A DNA stretch of 64,000 bases from Pseudoflavonifractor phocaeensis (GCF_021531375.1 NZ_JADYTU010000001.1:1-64000), one strand, 5' to 3'; shown: positions 36,281-45,212, counted from the first letter of the stretch. Numbers and translations are program-made. The notes: generated by a model from the sequence alone, not told the origin.

Positions 36281-36948
36281 AAATGTTCCTCCTCGGGGGT
36301 GTATCGGGTGACCCGCAGGATGCCGGGCAGGTCCCGGACCTCACGGGCGGCCTCGGGCGGGATGGGCTGGTCGCACTCGATGACCATGACGGCGCTGCCC
36401 CCCCGGCCGCCCCGGTTGAGCTGGAGGGTGGCCACGTTCAGCCCCCGGCGGGCCAGGGCTCCGGTGACCTGGCTGACACAGCCGGGCTGGTCGGTATTGT
36501 GGACCACCAGCGTGGGCAGGTCGCCGCTGAAGGAGGTGTCCAGACCGTCCACCCGGAACACCCGGATGCGGCCGCCCCCCGGGGAAGAGGCACCCACCTC
36601 CAGTTTGCCCCCCTGGTCCCCCTCCAGACGGATGAGGACGCTGTTGGGGTGGACCTCCCGGAGCACACAGGAGCCGAAGGTGAACTCCAGGCCCCGCTCT
36701 TTTGCCAGCTCAAAGCTGTTGGGCACCCGGCTGTCGTCGGGAGCCAGTCCCAGCAGCCCGGCGATGAGGGCCTGATGGGTGCCGTGGCCCTCGCCGGTGG
36801 AGGCGAAGGAGCCGTGGAGCAGAAGCTCTGCCCGCACCGGCTCCTGGCCCAGCAGGGAACGGGCCATCCGGCCGATGCGGACCGCGCCGGCGGTGTGGGA
36901 GCTGGAGGGGCCCACCATCACGGGACCCAGGATGTCGAACAGGTTCAT
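36277..36948 (-). CDS. sdaAB: L-serine dehydratase, iron-sulfur-dependent, subunit beta
   Basis: The 223-residue beta subunit has the N-terminal FDILGPVMVGPSSSHTAGAVRIG block and a C-terminal ACT domain (about 148-220, LPTLVVHNTDQPGCVSQVTGALARRGLN) likely to sense serine. GGAGGAG lies 5 bases before ATG 36948; a longer frame upstream is not supported. It follows parE with a 145-base gap that contains a weak hairpin. Confidence 0.95.
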   Translation of the reverse strand: MNLFDILGPVMVGPSSSHTAGAVRIGRMARSLLGQEPVRAELLLHGSFASTGEGHGTHQALIAGLLGLAPDDSRVPNSFELAKERGLEFTFGSCVLREVHPNSVLIRLEGDQGGKLEVGASSPGGGRIRVFRVDGLDTSFSGDLPTLVVHNTDQPGCVSQVTGALARRGLNVATLQLNRGGRGGSAVMVIECDQPIPPEAAREVRDLPGILRVTRYTPEEEHL

Positions 36949-37021
36949 AAAAACTCCTCCGAAATGTATCACGCCTCGCCTGTTCGCGACGCACGGCTTC
37001 CTTACGACTCGGGCTTGAAAC

Positions 37022-37038
37022 AGCCACATGCTGTGGCT
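37022..37038 (-). terminator. Weak hairpin between parE-like gene and sdaAB
   Basis: AGCCACA-TGC-TGTGGCT, followed on the − strand by GTTTC. The stem is only 7 bp and the tail is poor, so it is probably an attenuator or nothing more than a spacer in one operon. Confidence 0.3.
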
Positions 37039-37093
37039 TTGGTTTCTCGCCCTCGCTCCAGTCCATCCGTGCTGCTCACGACGGCTCGGACGC

Positions 37094-39082
37094 TTAAGAA
37101 ATATCCGCCAAATCCAGATATTTATACCCGTTGTCGGCGATATGGTTCTTCCGCCCGGGGAGGTCGTCCCCCAGCAGCAGGTCAAAGACCTGGGCGGTGC
37201 GCTCCACGTCCTCGGGCATGACCTTGATAAGACGGCGGGTCTCGGGATTCATGGTGGTCAGCCACATCATGTCGGGTTCGTTCTCGCCCAGGCCCTTGGA
37301 GCGCTGGACGTCGTACTTCTTACCCTGGAGGGTGGCCACGATGTCGTTTTTCTCCTTGTCGGAGTAGGCGAACCAGGTCTTTTCCTTGCAGGTGATCTCG
37401 TATAGGGGAGATTCGGCGATATAGACATAGCCCTCCTGGATGAGGGTGGGGGTGAGGCGGTAGAGCATGGTGAGGATCAACGTCCGGATCTGAAAGCCGT
37501 CCACGTCGGCGTCGGTGCAGATGACCACCTTGTTCCACCGCAGGTTGTTCAGATCGAAGGCGGCCATATCCTTGGCCCGCTTGTCGTGGACCTCTACCCC
37601 GCAGCCCAGCACCTTCAAAAGGTCGGTGATGATCTCGCTTTTGAAGATCTTGCCGTAGTCCGCCTTCAAGCAGTTGAGGATCTTGCCCCGGACGGGCATG
37701 ATGCCCTGAAATTCCGCGTCCCGGCTCATTTTGACGCTGCCCATGGCGGAGTCGCCCTCCACGATATACAGCTCCCGGCGGCTGACGTCCTTGGTGCGGC
37801 AGTCCACGAACTTCTGGACCCGGTTGGCCAGATCCATGGAGCCCGTCAGCTTCTTTTTGATGTTTAGCCTGGTTTTCTCGGCGTTTTCCCGGGCCCGCTT
37901 GTTGATGAGGACCTGCTCGCCGATCTTCTGGGCGTCCAGGGGGGTTTCGATGAAATAGACCTCCAGCTGGGCGCGGAGAAAATCGGTCATGGCCTCCTGG
38001 ACGAATTTGTTGTTGATGGCCTTTTTGGTCTGGTTCTCATAGGAGGTCTGGGTGGAGAAGTTGTTGCTCACCAGCACCAGGGCGTCCTGAATGTCGGGGA
38101 AGGTGATCTTGCTCTCGTTCTTGGTGTACTTGTTCTGCTGCTTGAGGTAGGCGTCGATGGCGGAGACGAAGGCGGACTTCATGGCCTTCTCCGGGGAGCC
38201 GCCGTGCTCCAGCCAGGAGGAGTTGTGGTAGTGCTCGATGACCTGGACTTTGTTGGAGAAGCAGAAGGAGACGGACAGCTTGACCTTATACTCCGGCTTG
38301 TCCGCCCGGTCCCGGCCCTTGCGCTCCGTCTGCCAGAAGACGGGCAGGGTGAGCGAGTCCTCCCCCGCCAGTTCGGCCACATAGTCCACGATGCCGTTTT
38401 CGTACTGGAAGTCCTGGACGGCGAACTTGCCGGGGGCGGTCTCGTTCCGGAACCGGAAGGTGATCCCCGCGTTGACCACCGCCTGCCGCTTCATCACGTC
38501 CAGGTAGTAGGACTCGGGGATGTCGATGTCGGTAAAGACCTCCAGATCGGGCTTCCAGCGGAAGGTGGAGCCCGTTTTCTTGCCCCGGTCGGTGGGCTCC
38601 TTGTTCAGCCCGCCGATGTTCTCGCCCTTCTCAAAGTGGAGGCTGTATTTGAAGCCGTCCCGGCGGATGACGGCGTCAAAATACTCGCTGGCGTACTGGG
38701 TGGCGCAGGAGCCCAGACCGTTGAGGCCCAGGGAGTACTCATAGTTGTCCCCGCTGCCGTTCTCGTACTTGCCGCCGGCGTACAACTCGCAGAAGACCAG
38801 CTCCCAGTTGTACTTCTGCTCCTTTTCGTTCCAGTCCACGGGGCAGCCCCGGCCCTGGTCCTCCACCTCGATGGACTTATCCAGGTAGCGGGTGACGGTG
38901 ATGAGGCGGCCGTGGCCTTCCCGGGCCTCGTCGATGGCGTTGGAGAGGATCTCGAACACCGCGTGTTCGCAGCCCTCCAGCCCGTCGGAGCCGAAGATGA
39001 CGCCGGGCCGCATGCGGACCCGGTCGGCCCCCTTCAGGGAGGTGATGGATTCATTTCCGTAGCTGGGTTTCTTTTGAGCCAT
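37094..39082 (-). CDS. Type IIA DNA topoisomerase subunit B (divergent ParE/GyrB-like)
   Basis: This 662-residue ATPase subunit has a GHKL ATP site (ILSNAIDEA, DQGRGCPVDWNEKEQ, LNGLGSCATQYAS), a transducer, and a TOPRIM domain with YIVEGDSAMGSVKMSRD (about 435) and CTDADVDGFQIRTLIL (about 510). Several normally invariant stretches are altered: RMRPGVIFGSDG for the usual RKRPGMYIGS, and the loop after EGDSA. It therefore belongs to a divergent clostridial branch, distinct from the housekeeping gyrB, which is not in this window. Its partner is the subunit A gene downstream. GAGGAAAG precedes the ATG. Confidence 0.88.
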   Translation of the reverse strand: MAQKKPSYGNESITSLKGADRVRMRPGVIFGSDGLEGCEHAVFEILSNAIDEAREGHGRLITVTRYLDKSIEVEDQGRGCPVDWNEKEQKYNWELVFCELYAGGKYENGSGDNYEYSLGLNGLGSCATQYASEYFDAVIRRDGFKYSLHFEKGENIGGLNKEPTDRGKKTGSTFRWKPDLEVFTDIDIPESYYLDVMKRQAVVNAGITFRFRNETAPGKFAVQDFQYENGIVDYVAELAGEDSLTLPVFWQTERKGRDRADKPEYKVKLSVSFCFSNKVQVIEHYHNSSWLEHGGSPEKAMKSAFVSAIDAYLKQQNKYTKNESKITFPDIQDALVLVSNNFSTQTSYENQTKKAINNKFVQEAMTDFLRAQLEVYFIETPLDAQKIGEQVLINKRARENAEKTRLNIKKKLTGSMDLANRVQKFVDCRTKDVSRRELYIVEGDSAMGSVKMSRDAEFQGIMPVRGKILNCLKADYGKIFKSEIITDLLKVLGCGVEVHDKRAKDMAAFDLNNLRWNKVVICTDADVDGFQIRTLILTMLYRLTPTLIQEGYVYIAESPLYEITCKEKTWFAYSDKEKNDIVATLQGKKYDVQRSKGLGENEPDMMWLTTMNPETRRLIKVMPEDVERTAQVFDLLLGDDLPGRKNHIADNGYKYLDLADIS

Positions 39083-39138
39083 GACTAACTTTCCTCGCTA
39101 TTCCAAAGGCGCCGCGGCGCACATAATAATACAGGATA

Positions 39139-39168
39139 ATGATACCAAATGTTGTGGTCGAAAGTCAA
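39139..39168 (-). promoter_or_regulatory. Promoter of the topoisomerase-serine dehydratase operon
   Basis: On the − strand TTGACT (39168-39163) and TATCAT (39144-39139) are 18 bases apart, 57 bases before the parE-like ATG. Confidence 0.6.
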
Positions 39169-39242
39169 GGAAAGGGGGAGGGAGCGGGGCTGGGAATAAA
39201 AGAGGAAAAACTCCAAACAATGAACGGGGGAGGAGGATGGCC

Positions 39243-39716
39243 ATGGAATGGTTTCAGGTGGTAGAGGCGGGCGAGGGCATCGAAGGGGCCATCCTGCGGG
39301 ACCTGGCGGCCCGGCGGAGCGGGGCGGAGCGGCACGTCAGCACGAGCCATCCGACCCTGCTGGTGGTGTCTCCCCGGGCAGCGACCCAGGGGCTGAAGCT
39401 GCCCGCCGCCTGCCGGACGGTGCTGCTGCCGGGGGACGCCGGCGGGCTGCTGGCGGGCCTGCGGGCGGCCAGCGCGGTGAGCTACGGCACCTCCCCCAGG
39501 GACAGCCTGACCATTTCCAGCCGGGAGCGGGGGCGGCTGTGGGCGGCCCTCCAGCGGGAACTGGTGACGGTGGACGGCCAGGTGGTGGAGCGGCAGGAAT
39601 TCCCCCTGGCGCTGGAACCGGGCAGGGAAGAACTGCCCGCTCTGGCGGTGGCGGGGGCGCTGCTGCTGCTGGGCGTGCCGCCGGAGGCGCTGGAGGACCC
39701 GGCGCCGGGAACGTGA
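39243..39716 (+). CDS. Conserved hypothetical protein
   Basis: This 157-residue soluble protein has no recognised domain. It has an alternating beta/alpha pattern: PTLLVVSPRAATQGLKLPAACRTVLLPGD, then ASAVSYGTSPRDSLTISS and QRELVTVDGQVVERQEFPL. It has no membrane helix and no signal. ATG 39243 is chosen because AGGAGG is 6 bases upstream; the ATG at 39237 abuts it. The gene is divergent from the topoisomerase operon and precedes a GGDEF gene that has its own promoter. I cannot assign a function. Confidence 0.75.
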   Translation: MEWFQVVEAGEGIEGAILRDLAARRSGAERHVSTSHPTLLVVSPRAATQGLKLPAACRTVLLPGDAGGLLAGLRAASAVSYGTSPRDSLTISSRERGRLWAALQRELVTVDGQVVERQEFPLALEPGREELPALAVAGALLLLGVPPEALEDPAPGT

Positions 39717-39777
39717 ACCAGATGGAAGAAAGAACAAAAAGATCGGACGTATTTCCAAGCCAGGAACAGTCTCAAAG

Positions 39778-39807
39778 TGGACACCGGGTCAAACTCTGTG
39801 CTATAAT
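39778..39807 (+). promoter_or_regulatory. Promoter of the receiver-GGDEF gene
   Basis: TGGACA (39778-39783) and TATAAT (39802-39807) are 18 bases apart, with an extended −10 TG-C. Confidence 0.7.
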
Positions 39808-39924
39808 ATCCAAAAACAGATATAATACCCGCGGCCGGCCTGCTGGCCCGCCTGTCGTACTGTGGGTCAGACGTCCGGCGGAACACGCGGAAAGGACGAG
39901 AACGCTGAGAAAGGGGAGAAAGGG

Positions 39925-41523
39925 ATGGAGAGGCTGAACCGGCAGAAGATCCTGGTGGCAGATGATTCTGAGATCAATCGCTCTATCCTTTCGGATATTC
40001 TGAGCGGAGAATTTGAGATCCTGGAGGCGGAAAACGGGCGGCAGGCTTTGGAGACGATCGAAAAACTGGGCCGGGAGCTGGCTCTGGTCCTGCTGGACAT
40101 CATCATGCCGGTCATGGACGGCTTTCAGGTACTGGAAGGCATGCGGGATGGCGGGTGGCTGGACGACATCCCCGTCATCATCATGTTCGCGGAGAACAAC
40201 CCTGACTATGTGCGGCGGGCCTATGACCTGGGGGTGGCGGAATGTATCCGGCGGCCCTTTGACGCCAGGATCCTGCGGCGGCGGGTGGCAAACACCATCA
40301 TGCTGTACGCCAAGCGGAATCGCCTGACAGAGATCGCATCGGAGTATATGCACTCCAGGGGCGAAAGCGGCTCTTCCGAAGAGAAGAAGCTTTGGGACGA
40401 GGAACGGGGTGCCTTCCATCCGAAGCTGCTGGAGTGGCTGGCGAAAGGCGGAGAAGAAGCTGGGAGGGACGCTTCCAATGCGGAGGACGGCGAGTACCGC
40501 AGCGCGGTGAGCGAGATGTCCCATGAGGTCCCGCCGGAGCAGGACCTGACGGCCTCGGAGCGCACGCTGCGGCTGCTGGAGTGGGAGCGGAACAAATATC
40601 GGTTTTTCGCCTCTATGTCCGGGGAGGTCCAGTTTGAGTATAATGTGGACACTGACGTACTTACGGTGTCGGAGTGGGGCGCCCACTATCTGGGGATCAG
40701 GGAGATCCAGGATCATCCCCGGGACAATGCGGCCTTAAAGCAGGTCGTCGGGGAACAGGCCCTGAAGGAGCTGATCTCCAAGCTGCACCGCAGCACACGG
40801 GAATGTCCCATGGTGGAGTGCAGCTGCTGCGTCAACGTCAAGGGAAAACAACGGTGGGGCAAGGTCCTTTTTGTGACGCTGTGGTCGGAGGATGAGCCGG
40901 CGGAATATCTGGGCGTCATCGGAAAATTTGTGGATATCCATGAGGAGCACAGCCGGATCCAGGCGCTGGAGCAGATCGCGTCCCACGACGGGCTGACAGG
41001 ACTGCTGAACCGGGACGCTGTCAGCAGCCGGATCGAGGTCCTGCTGGCGGAAAACCGGGACCGGAAATATGTTCTGGCCGTGGTGGATCTGGACCACTTC
41101 AAGGAGGCCAATGACCGGTATGGCCACCTGTTTGGGGATAAGGTACTGACGTATGTGGCGGATAAGCTGCGCAAGAGCATCCGCAGTACGGACCTGGCGG
41201 CCCGGGTGGGCGGGGACGAGTTTCTGGTGTTCATGGAGTATACCGACCAGATACAGGCCCAGGCGGAACGGATCTTCCGGGCCCTGTCCGGTGAATTTCA
41301 GGGCTTGCCCCTCAGCGTGAGTATGGGCCTTGCCCGGTCGGAGAAGGCGGACGGCGGATACGACATGCTGTTCCGTCGGGCGGATCAGGCCCTCTACGCC
41401 GCCAAGAGGCGGGGGAGGAGCCGCTACTGTTTCTACGACGACTCCATGCGGGATATGCTGTCGGTGCTGTCCCCCATCGAGAGCGACAGAATACCGGATC
41501 AACTTCCGCCGGAGACAGACTGA
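39925..41523 (+). CDS. Receiver-PAS-like-GGDEF diguanylate cyclase
   Basis: This 532-residue signalling protein should make cyclic di-GMP. Domains are a receiver (1 to about 125; Asp13, Asp14, phospho-acceptor Asp58), a linker, a PAS-like sensor (about 215-345, FEYNVDTDVLTVSEWGAHYLG) and a GGDEF domain (about 360-515) with RVGGDEF (about 427-433) preceded by the inhibitory I-site RSTD. In the receiver, the usual Thr is Phe (IIMFAEN) and the usual Lys before Pro is Arg (RRPFD), so the phosphorylation switch may be atypical. ATG 39925 follows GGGGAGAAAGGG. It is followed 14 bases later by an MBL-fold gene. Confidence 0.9.
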   Translation: MERLNRQKILVADDSEINRSILSDILSGEFEILEAENGRQALETIEKLGRELALVLLDIIMPVMDGFQVLEGMRDGGWLDDIPVIIMFAENNPDYVRRAYDLGVAECIRRPFDARILRRRVANTIMLYAKRNRLTEIASEYMHSRGESGSSEEKKLWDEERGAFHPKLLEWLAKGGEEAGRDASNAEDGEYRSAVSEMSHEVPPEQDLTASERTLRLLEWERNKYRFFASMSGEVQFEYNVDTDVLTVSEWGAHYLGIREIQDHPRDNAALKQVVGEQALKELISKLHRSTRECPMVECSCCVNVKGKQRWGKVLFVTLWSEDEPAEYLGVIGKFVDIHEEHSRIQALEQIASHDGLTGLLNRDAVSSRIEVLLAENRDRKYVLAVVDLDHFKEANDRYGHLFGDKVLTYVADKLRKSIRSTDLAARVGGDEFLVFMEYTDQIQAQAERIFRALSGEFQGLPLSVSMGLARSEKADGGYDMLFRRADQALYAAKRRGRSRYCFYDDSMRDMLSVLSPIESDRIPDQLPPETD

Positions 41524-41537
41524 GAGGAGCAAGCGAA

Positions 41538-42368
41538 ATGGGCTTTCAGATCATTACTCTGATGGAGAACACCGCCCCCCGGGACTGTCTGGCGGCGGAA
41601 CACGGGCTGAGCCTGCTCATCCAGGGAGAGGGCTGCAAGGTCCTGTACGACACGGGGGCCAGCCCCCGGTTTCTGCAGAACGCCCGGAGTCTCGGGGCGG
41701 ATCTGAGCGGACTGGACGCTCTGGTGCTGAGCCACGGCCATTATGACCACACCGGCGGCGCCGCCGCCCTGCTGACGGGCAGCTTTCGGCCCCGGACGGT
41801 CTATGTTGGTCCCCGCTTCTTTGACAGCCGGTACAGCCGGAAAGGGGACGGCCTGATGGAGATCGGTTCCGTTCTGGAGCGGGAGACCCTGGAGGCGGCG
41901 AAAGTCACCTGCACAGTGGTGGGGGAGGAGCCCCTGGCCCTGGGCCGGGGGATCTGGCTGGTATCCTGTTTCACCCCTTTGGAGGAGGTGGAGCGGCCCT
42001 CTCCCCTGATGCTGCGGCGGGTGGACGGCCGGCTGGAGACAGACCGCTTTGAGGACGAGGTGGCGGTGGTGCTGGAGGGCCGGGATGGGCTGACGCTGAT
42101 CTCCGGCTGCGCCCATGTGGGGATCCTCAGCATGTGCCGGCGGGTATCCCGGCTCTTTGACCGCCCGGTGACGGGCTTTGTGGGCGGGACCCACTTGATG
42201 GCGGCGGACGACGCCCGCATCCGGTATACCTGCGACTGCCTGCGGGAGCGGGGGCTGGTCCGGCTTGGGGCCTGCCACTGCAGCGGCCCGCGGGCCTCGG
42301 AGTATTTTCAGGAGCATTTCCCCGGGTTTTTCCTGAACAACGTGGGTTCCCGGGTGGAAGTGGAATAA
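41538..42368 (+). CDS. Metallo-beta-lactamase-fold hydrolase
   Basis: This 276-residue protein has the metal motif LSHGHYDHTGG (H-x-H-x-D-H, about 62-70), a later ISGCAHVGI (His) and VGGTHLM (His). It resembles the family labelled 7,8-dihydropterin-6-yl-methyl-aminobenzene 5'-phosphate synthase-like, whose bacterial members have no proven reaction. It lacks a signal peptide. It starts 14 bases after the GGDEF gene with GAGAGGAG upstream, so the two are co-transcribed. The beta-lactam link is one of fold only. Confidence 0.85.
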   Translation: MGFQIITLMENTAPRDCLAAEHGLSLLIQGEGCKVLYDTGASPRFLQNARSLGADLSGLDALVLSHGHYDHTGGAAALLTGSFRPRTVYVGPRFFDSRYSRKGDGLMEIGSVLERETLEAAKVTCTVVGEEPLALGRGIWLVSCFTPLEEVERPSPLMLRRVDGRLETDRFEDEVAVVLEGRDGLTLISGCAHVGILSMCRRVSRLFDRPVTGFVGGTHLMAADDARIRYTCDCLRERGLVRLGACHCSGPRASEYFQEHFPGFFLNNVGSRVEVE

Positions 42369-42392
42369 AAGGATCAAAACGAAAGAATGCCA

Positions 42393-42429
42393 AATTGGAA
42401 AGGGAACCTCGACGGTTCCCTTTCCAATT
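42393..42429 (+). terminator. Hairpin terminator after the MBL-fold gene
   Basis: A 16-bp perfect stem AATTGGAAAGGGAACC with a five-base loop. The tail is GCCTTTCTC, only moderately T-rich. Confidence 0.75.
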
Positions 42430-42491
42430 GCCTTTCTCTGAAAAACTTGGACCGGCGGGATGTTTTGACAGCACGCCCGATGATAAAAAAA

Positions 42492-42523
42492 TTGAAATCC
42501 TATTAACCGTAAGGTATAATAGG
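42492..42523 (+). promoter_or_regulatory. Rrf2 gene promoter with overlapping inverted-repeat operator
   Basis: TTGAAA (42492-42497) and TATAAT (42515-42520) are 17 bases apart. A perfect inverted repeat, CCTATTA (42499-42505) and TAATAGG (42517-42523), separated by 11 bases, fills the spacer and −10 box. The 25-base length is the size of Rrf2-family operators, which points to autoregulation by the product. Confidence 0.7.
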
Positions 42524-42547
42524 CTAATAAACAAGGAGGGATGAACC

Positions 42548-42979
42548 ATGATGATTTCCACAAAGGGGCGGTATGCCCTTCGGGTGCTGATCGATCTGGC
42601 TGAGCACCAGACCGACGGATATATCCCTCTGAAAACCATCGCGGAGCGGCAGGGGATCTCAGAAAAGTACCTGGAGATCGTGCTGAAGTCGCTGGTCAAG
42701 GCCCGGGTCCTGACAGGGGTGCGGGGCAAGGGCGGCGGCTACCGGCTGACCAAGCCGCCGGAGCAGTACACCGTAGGGGAGATCCTTCGGTTGACGGAGG
42801 AGAGCCTGGCGCCGGTGTCCTGCCTGGAGGAGGGCGCATGCCAGTGTCCCCGGGAGGCGGAATGCCGTACCATCGGCCTGTGGAGCGGCCTGGACCAGGT
42901 CATCAACCGGTATCTGGACAGCTACACCCTGGCGGACCTGATGGTCTCCGGCGGGGAGAGAAACGGCCATCGCATCTGA
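42548..42979 (+). CDS. Rrf2 family transcriptional regulator (IscR/CymR-like)
   Basis: This 143-residue winged-helix regulator starts MISTKGRYALRVLIDLAEH and has GKGGGYRLTKPPEQYTVGEILRLTE. A Cys cluster (SCLEEGACQCPREAEC, about 92-107) with four cysteines resembles the Fe-S site of IscR more than CymR, which lacks it. No iscS or iscU genes follow, so it may act at a distance. AAGGAGGG lies 8 bases before the first ATG. The gene has its own strong promoter and an inverted-repeat operator. Confidence 0.93.
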   Translation: MMISTKGRYALRVLIDLAEHQTDGYIPLKTIAERQGISEKYLEIVLKSLVKARVLTGVRGKGGGYRLTKPPEQYTVGEILRLTEESLAPVSCLEEGACQCPREAECRTIGLWSGLDQVINRYLDSYTLADLMVSGGERNGHRI

Positions 42980-43060
42980 GGACAAGAGGATCAAGTCCAA
43001 AGGGCCGCCCTGCCGCGCGGCGCGCAAGTCTCCCGTTCCATTGAAGCAGCAAAGAAAAAA

Positions 43061-43096
43061 CTGGTATGGAGCCTTGGGGCTCCATACCAGTTTTTT
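43061..43096. terminator. Bidirectional terminator
   Basis: CTGGTATGGAGCC-TTGG-GGCTCCATACCAG with six T after and six A before. It ends both the Rrf2 gene and the convergent methyltransferase gene. Confidence 0.93.
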
Positions 43097-43120
43097 GTAC
43101 TGGGAGGGGTGAAGTATGTA

Positions 43121-44890
43121 TTACTCCTGACGGATCTGTTCCAGAATTCGGGTCATCAGCTGGACCCGGCGGAAGGGGGTGATGAGATAGAGCCCATCCG
43201 TGTAGGGGGTGATCTCCCGGGCGATCCGGGCGGAGATGGTGACGGCCAGGTCCTCGGCCTCCTCCTTCTCCTTCCCCTCGTACAGGGCCGTGATCTCGTC
43301 GCAGACCCGCATGCCGGAGATCTCGTTGTTGAGGAAGCAGGCGTTCCGGTGGCTGACCACGGGGAAGACGCCGCCCAGGATCTTGCCCTTCAGGGTGGCC
43401 CGGGCCAGCTTCAGATTTTCCAGCGCCTCCGGGGAGAGGACGGGCTGGGTGAGGAATCCGGTGACGCCGCACTCCTCCTTGTCCTGGGCCAGCTTCAGCT
43501 GCATATGGAAATTTCGGGCGTTCAGGTTCAGCGCTCCGAAGATGCGGAAGGGGGTCCGGAGGGTGGTCTCGTTGAGGCTGCTGACGAAGCGGGCCAGCTT
43601 CCGGGAGTTGAAGTTGAAAACGCTCTTGACCTCGTCCCGGTCCTCGGTGGGGATGGGGTCGCCGGTGACCAGCAGGACGTTGTGGACGTCCTCCATGGAC
43701 AGACCCAGCAGCAGGGCCTTGGTGGCGTTCAGGTTCCGGTCCCGGCAGGTCATGTGGGGCAGAGGCTCCACGCCCAGCTCCCGCTTGACCTTGCAGGCCA
43801 GCAGGCTGCTGTCCGCCCGGGGACGGCCCACGGGGCAGTCGGCGATGGTGACGGCGTCGGCGCCGGCGTCGTGGAGGGAGCGCACCCCCTCCAGGAAGAA
43901 GGTCAGATCATCGTCGGTGGGCGGGTCCAGCTCCACGGCGATGACCCGGCGTCCGCTGTCCAGCTTGTCCGCCAGGGTGTTGGTGGCAGGGACCTCCCGG
44001 TGCTCCGGCGCCTTTCGGGGGCGGGGGACCGGCACGATGGGCCGGTGTCCGGCCAGAGCGGTGGCTGTCATGGCGATGTGCTTGGGCGTGGTGCCGCAGC
44101 AGCCGCCCAGAATGGCGGCGCCGGCCTGGGCGATCTGGACCATTTTCTGGCTGAAATAATCCGGCTTCCCCTGGAACACCGTACGGCGGCCCAGCACCGT
44201 GGGGTAGCCGGCGTTGGGCATCACCGACAGGGTAACGCCGGTGAGGTCCAGACTCTGGATGAACTCCAGCAGGTGGTGGGGGCCGGACACACAGTTGAAG
44301 CCCACGGCGTCCACCTCAGGCAGATCGGCGGTGTGGCGGAACAGCTCCCGGCCCAGACGGCCCTCCCGGGTGATCCCGTCGGAGTCCACGGCATAGGAGA
44401 CGATGAGGTAGGCCTGAGAACAGTGGGCTTTCAGATGCTTGGCCAGCTCCGGGATTCCGTCGTCGGTGGGCAGGGTCTCCACCACGAAATGGGTCAGCCC
44501 CTGCTGGAGGAAGATGTCTGCCTGACGGCAGTAGTTTTCCGCCGGGGACAGCTCCTTCCCCTGGGGAGCGGGGCCAATGTCCGCGAAGACGTAGGCGTCA
44601 AAGGGCTGGGCGGCCTCCAGCGCCAGGCGGCAACCGGCCTCGATGATGCGGCGGGCCGGAGCCTCGTCCCCCTGGGCCATGTCCACGCCCACGGAGAAGG
44701 TGTTGGTCTTGATGGCCCGGCAACCGGCCTCCAGATAGGCCCGGTGGATGGCCGTGATCTCGTCCGGGTGGTCCAGGTTGGCCCGCTCGCACCGCTCTTC
44801 CTCCCTGCCGGGGAGGGAAGCGAAATAGGTGCCCATGGCACCGTCAAACAACAGGGGAGCGTCCTGCTTTAAGTAAGTTCTGATGTCCAT
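43121..44890 (-). CDS. Bifunctional homocysteine S-methyltransferase / methylenetetrahydrofolate reductase
   Basis: This 589-residue fusion resembles Bacillus YitJ. The N-terminal half (1 to about 290) is a homocysteine methyltransferase barrel: LLFDGAMGTYFAS start and zinc Cys in FNCVSGP and GGCCGTTPKH. The C-terminal half (about 305-589) is a flavin MTHFR barrel: VIAVELDPPTDDD, TCRDRNLNATKALLLG, VLLVTGDP. It could turn methylene-THF into a methyl group and pass it to homocysteine. The start gives DIRTYLKQDAPLLFDGAMGT with AAAGGG upstream. No SAM riboswitch is visible in its leader. Confidence 0.93.
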   Translation of the reverse strand: MDIRTYLKQDAPLLFDGAMGTYFASLPGREEERCERANLDHPDEITAIHRAYLEAGCRAIKTNTFSVGVDMAQGDEAPARRIIEAGCRLALEAAQPFDAYVFADIGPAPQGKELSPAENYCRQADIFLQQGLTHFVVETLPTDDGIPELAKHLKAHCSQAYLIVSYAVDSDGITREGRLGRELFRHTADLPEVDAVGFNCVSGPHHLLEFIQSLDLTGVTLSVMPNAGYPTVLGRRTVFQGKPDYFSQKMVQIAQAGAAILGGCCGTTPKHIAMTATALAGHRPIVPVPRPRKAPEHREVPATNTLADKLDSGRRVIAVELDPPTDDDLTFFLEGVRSLHDAGADAVTIADCPVGRPRADSSLLACKVKRELGVEPLPHMTCRDRNLNATKALLLGLSMEDVHNVLLVTGDPIPTEDRDEVKSVFNFNSRKLARFVSSLNETTLRTPFRIFGALNLNARNFHMQLKLAQDKEECGVTGFLTQPVLSPEALENLKLARATLKGKILGGVFPVVSHRNACFLNNEISGMRVCDEITALYEGKEKEEAEDLAVTISARIAREITPYTDGLYLITPFRRVQLMTRILEQIRQE

Positions 44891-45140
44891 AGTTCCAATC
44901 CCTTTCTTGGATCTGTGTGGGCGGAGGCGGCGGGGAGCGCCGTCTCTGTCGATTTAGTGGTATCATACCGTATTTTGGCCCGGTTGTACAGTCAGCAAAA
45001 TGTTGGAAAAGACAAAGAATTTTTTGTGATAATTTTATACTTAAATAGTATGTTAGTGTGAATAATGGGCAAGTGAAGATAACTCCGCCAAGCGCCCGGG
45101 GAGGGGAAGGCAATGGAGATGTGTGCGGCAAGGGCAGAAA

Positions 45141-45170
45141 AAGAGGGCGGAGCGATTGCTCCACCCTCTT
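45141..45170 (-). terminator. Orphan terminator-like hairpin (− strand)
   Basis: AAGAGGG-c-GGAGC pairs with its complement across a GATT loop (one mismatch) and is followed on the − strand by TTTTTC. It sits about 250 bases upstream of the methyltransferase start and ends no annotated gene, so it may be an attenuator or close a small RNA. Confidence 0.55.
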
Positions 45171-45212
45171 AAAAGTGCTTGATTTAAGCGGTATTGGCTT
45201 ATTATAGCAAAA

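Noticed and set aside
41538-42368. Beta-lactamase resistance gene
   Set aside because: The HxHxDH fold is shared by many hydrolases. There is no signal peptide, and the context is a signalling gene pair.
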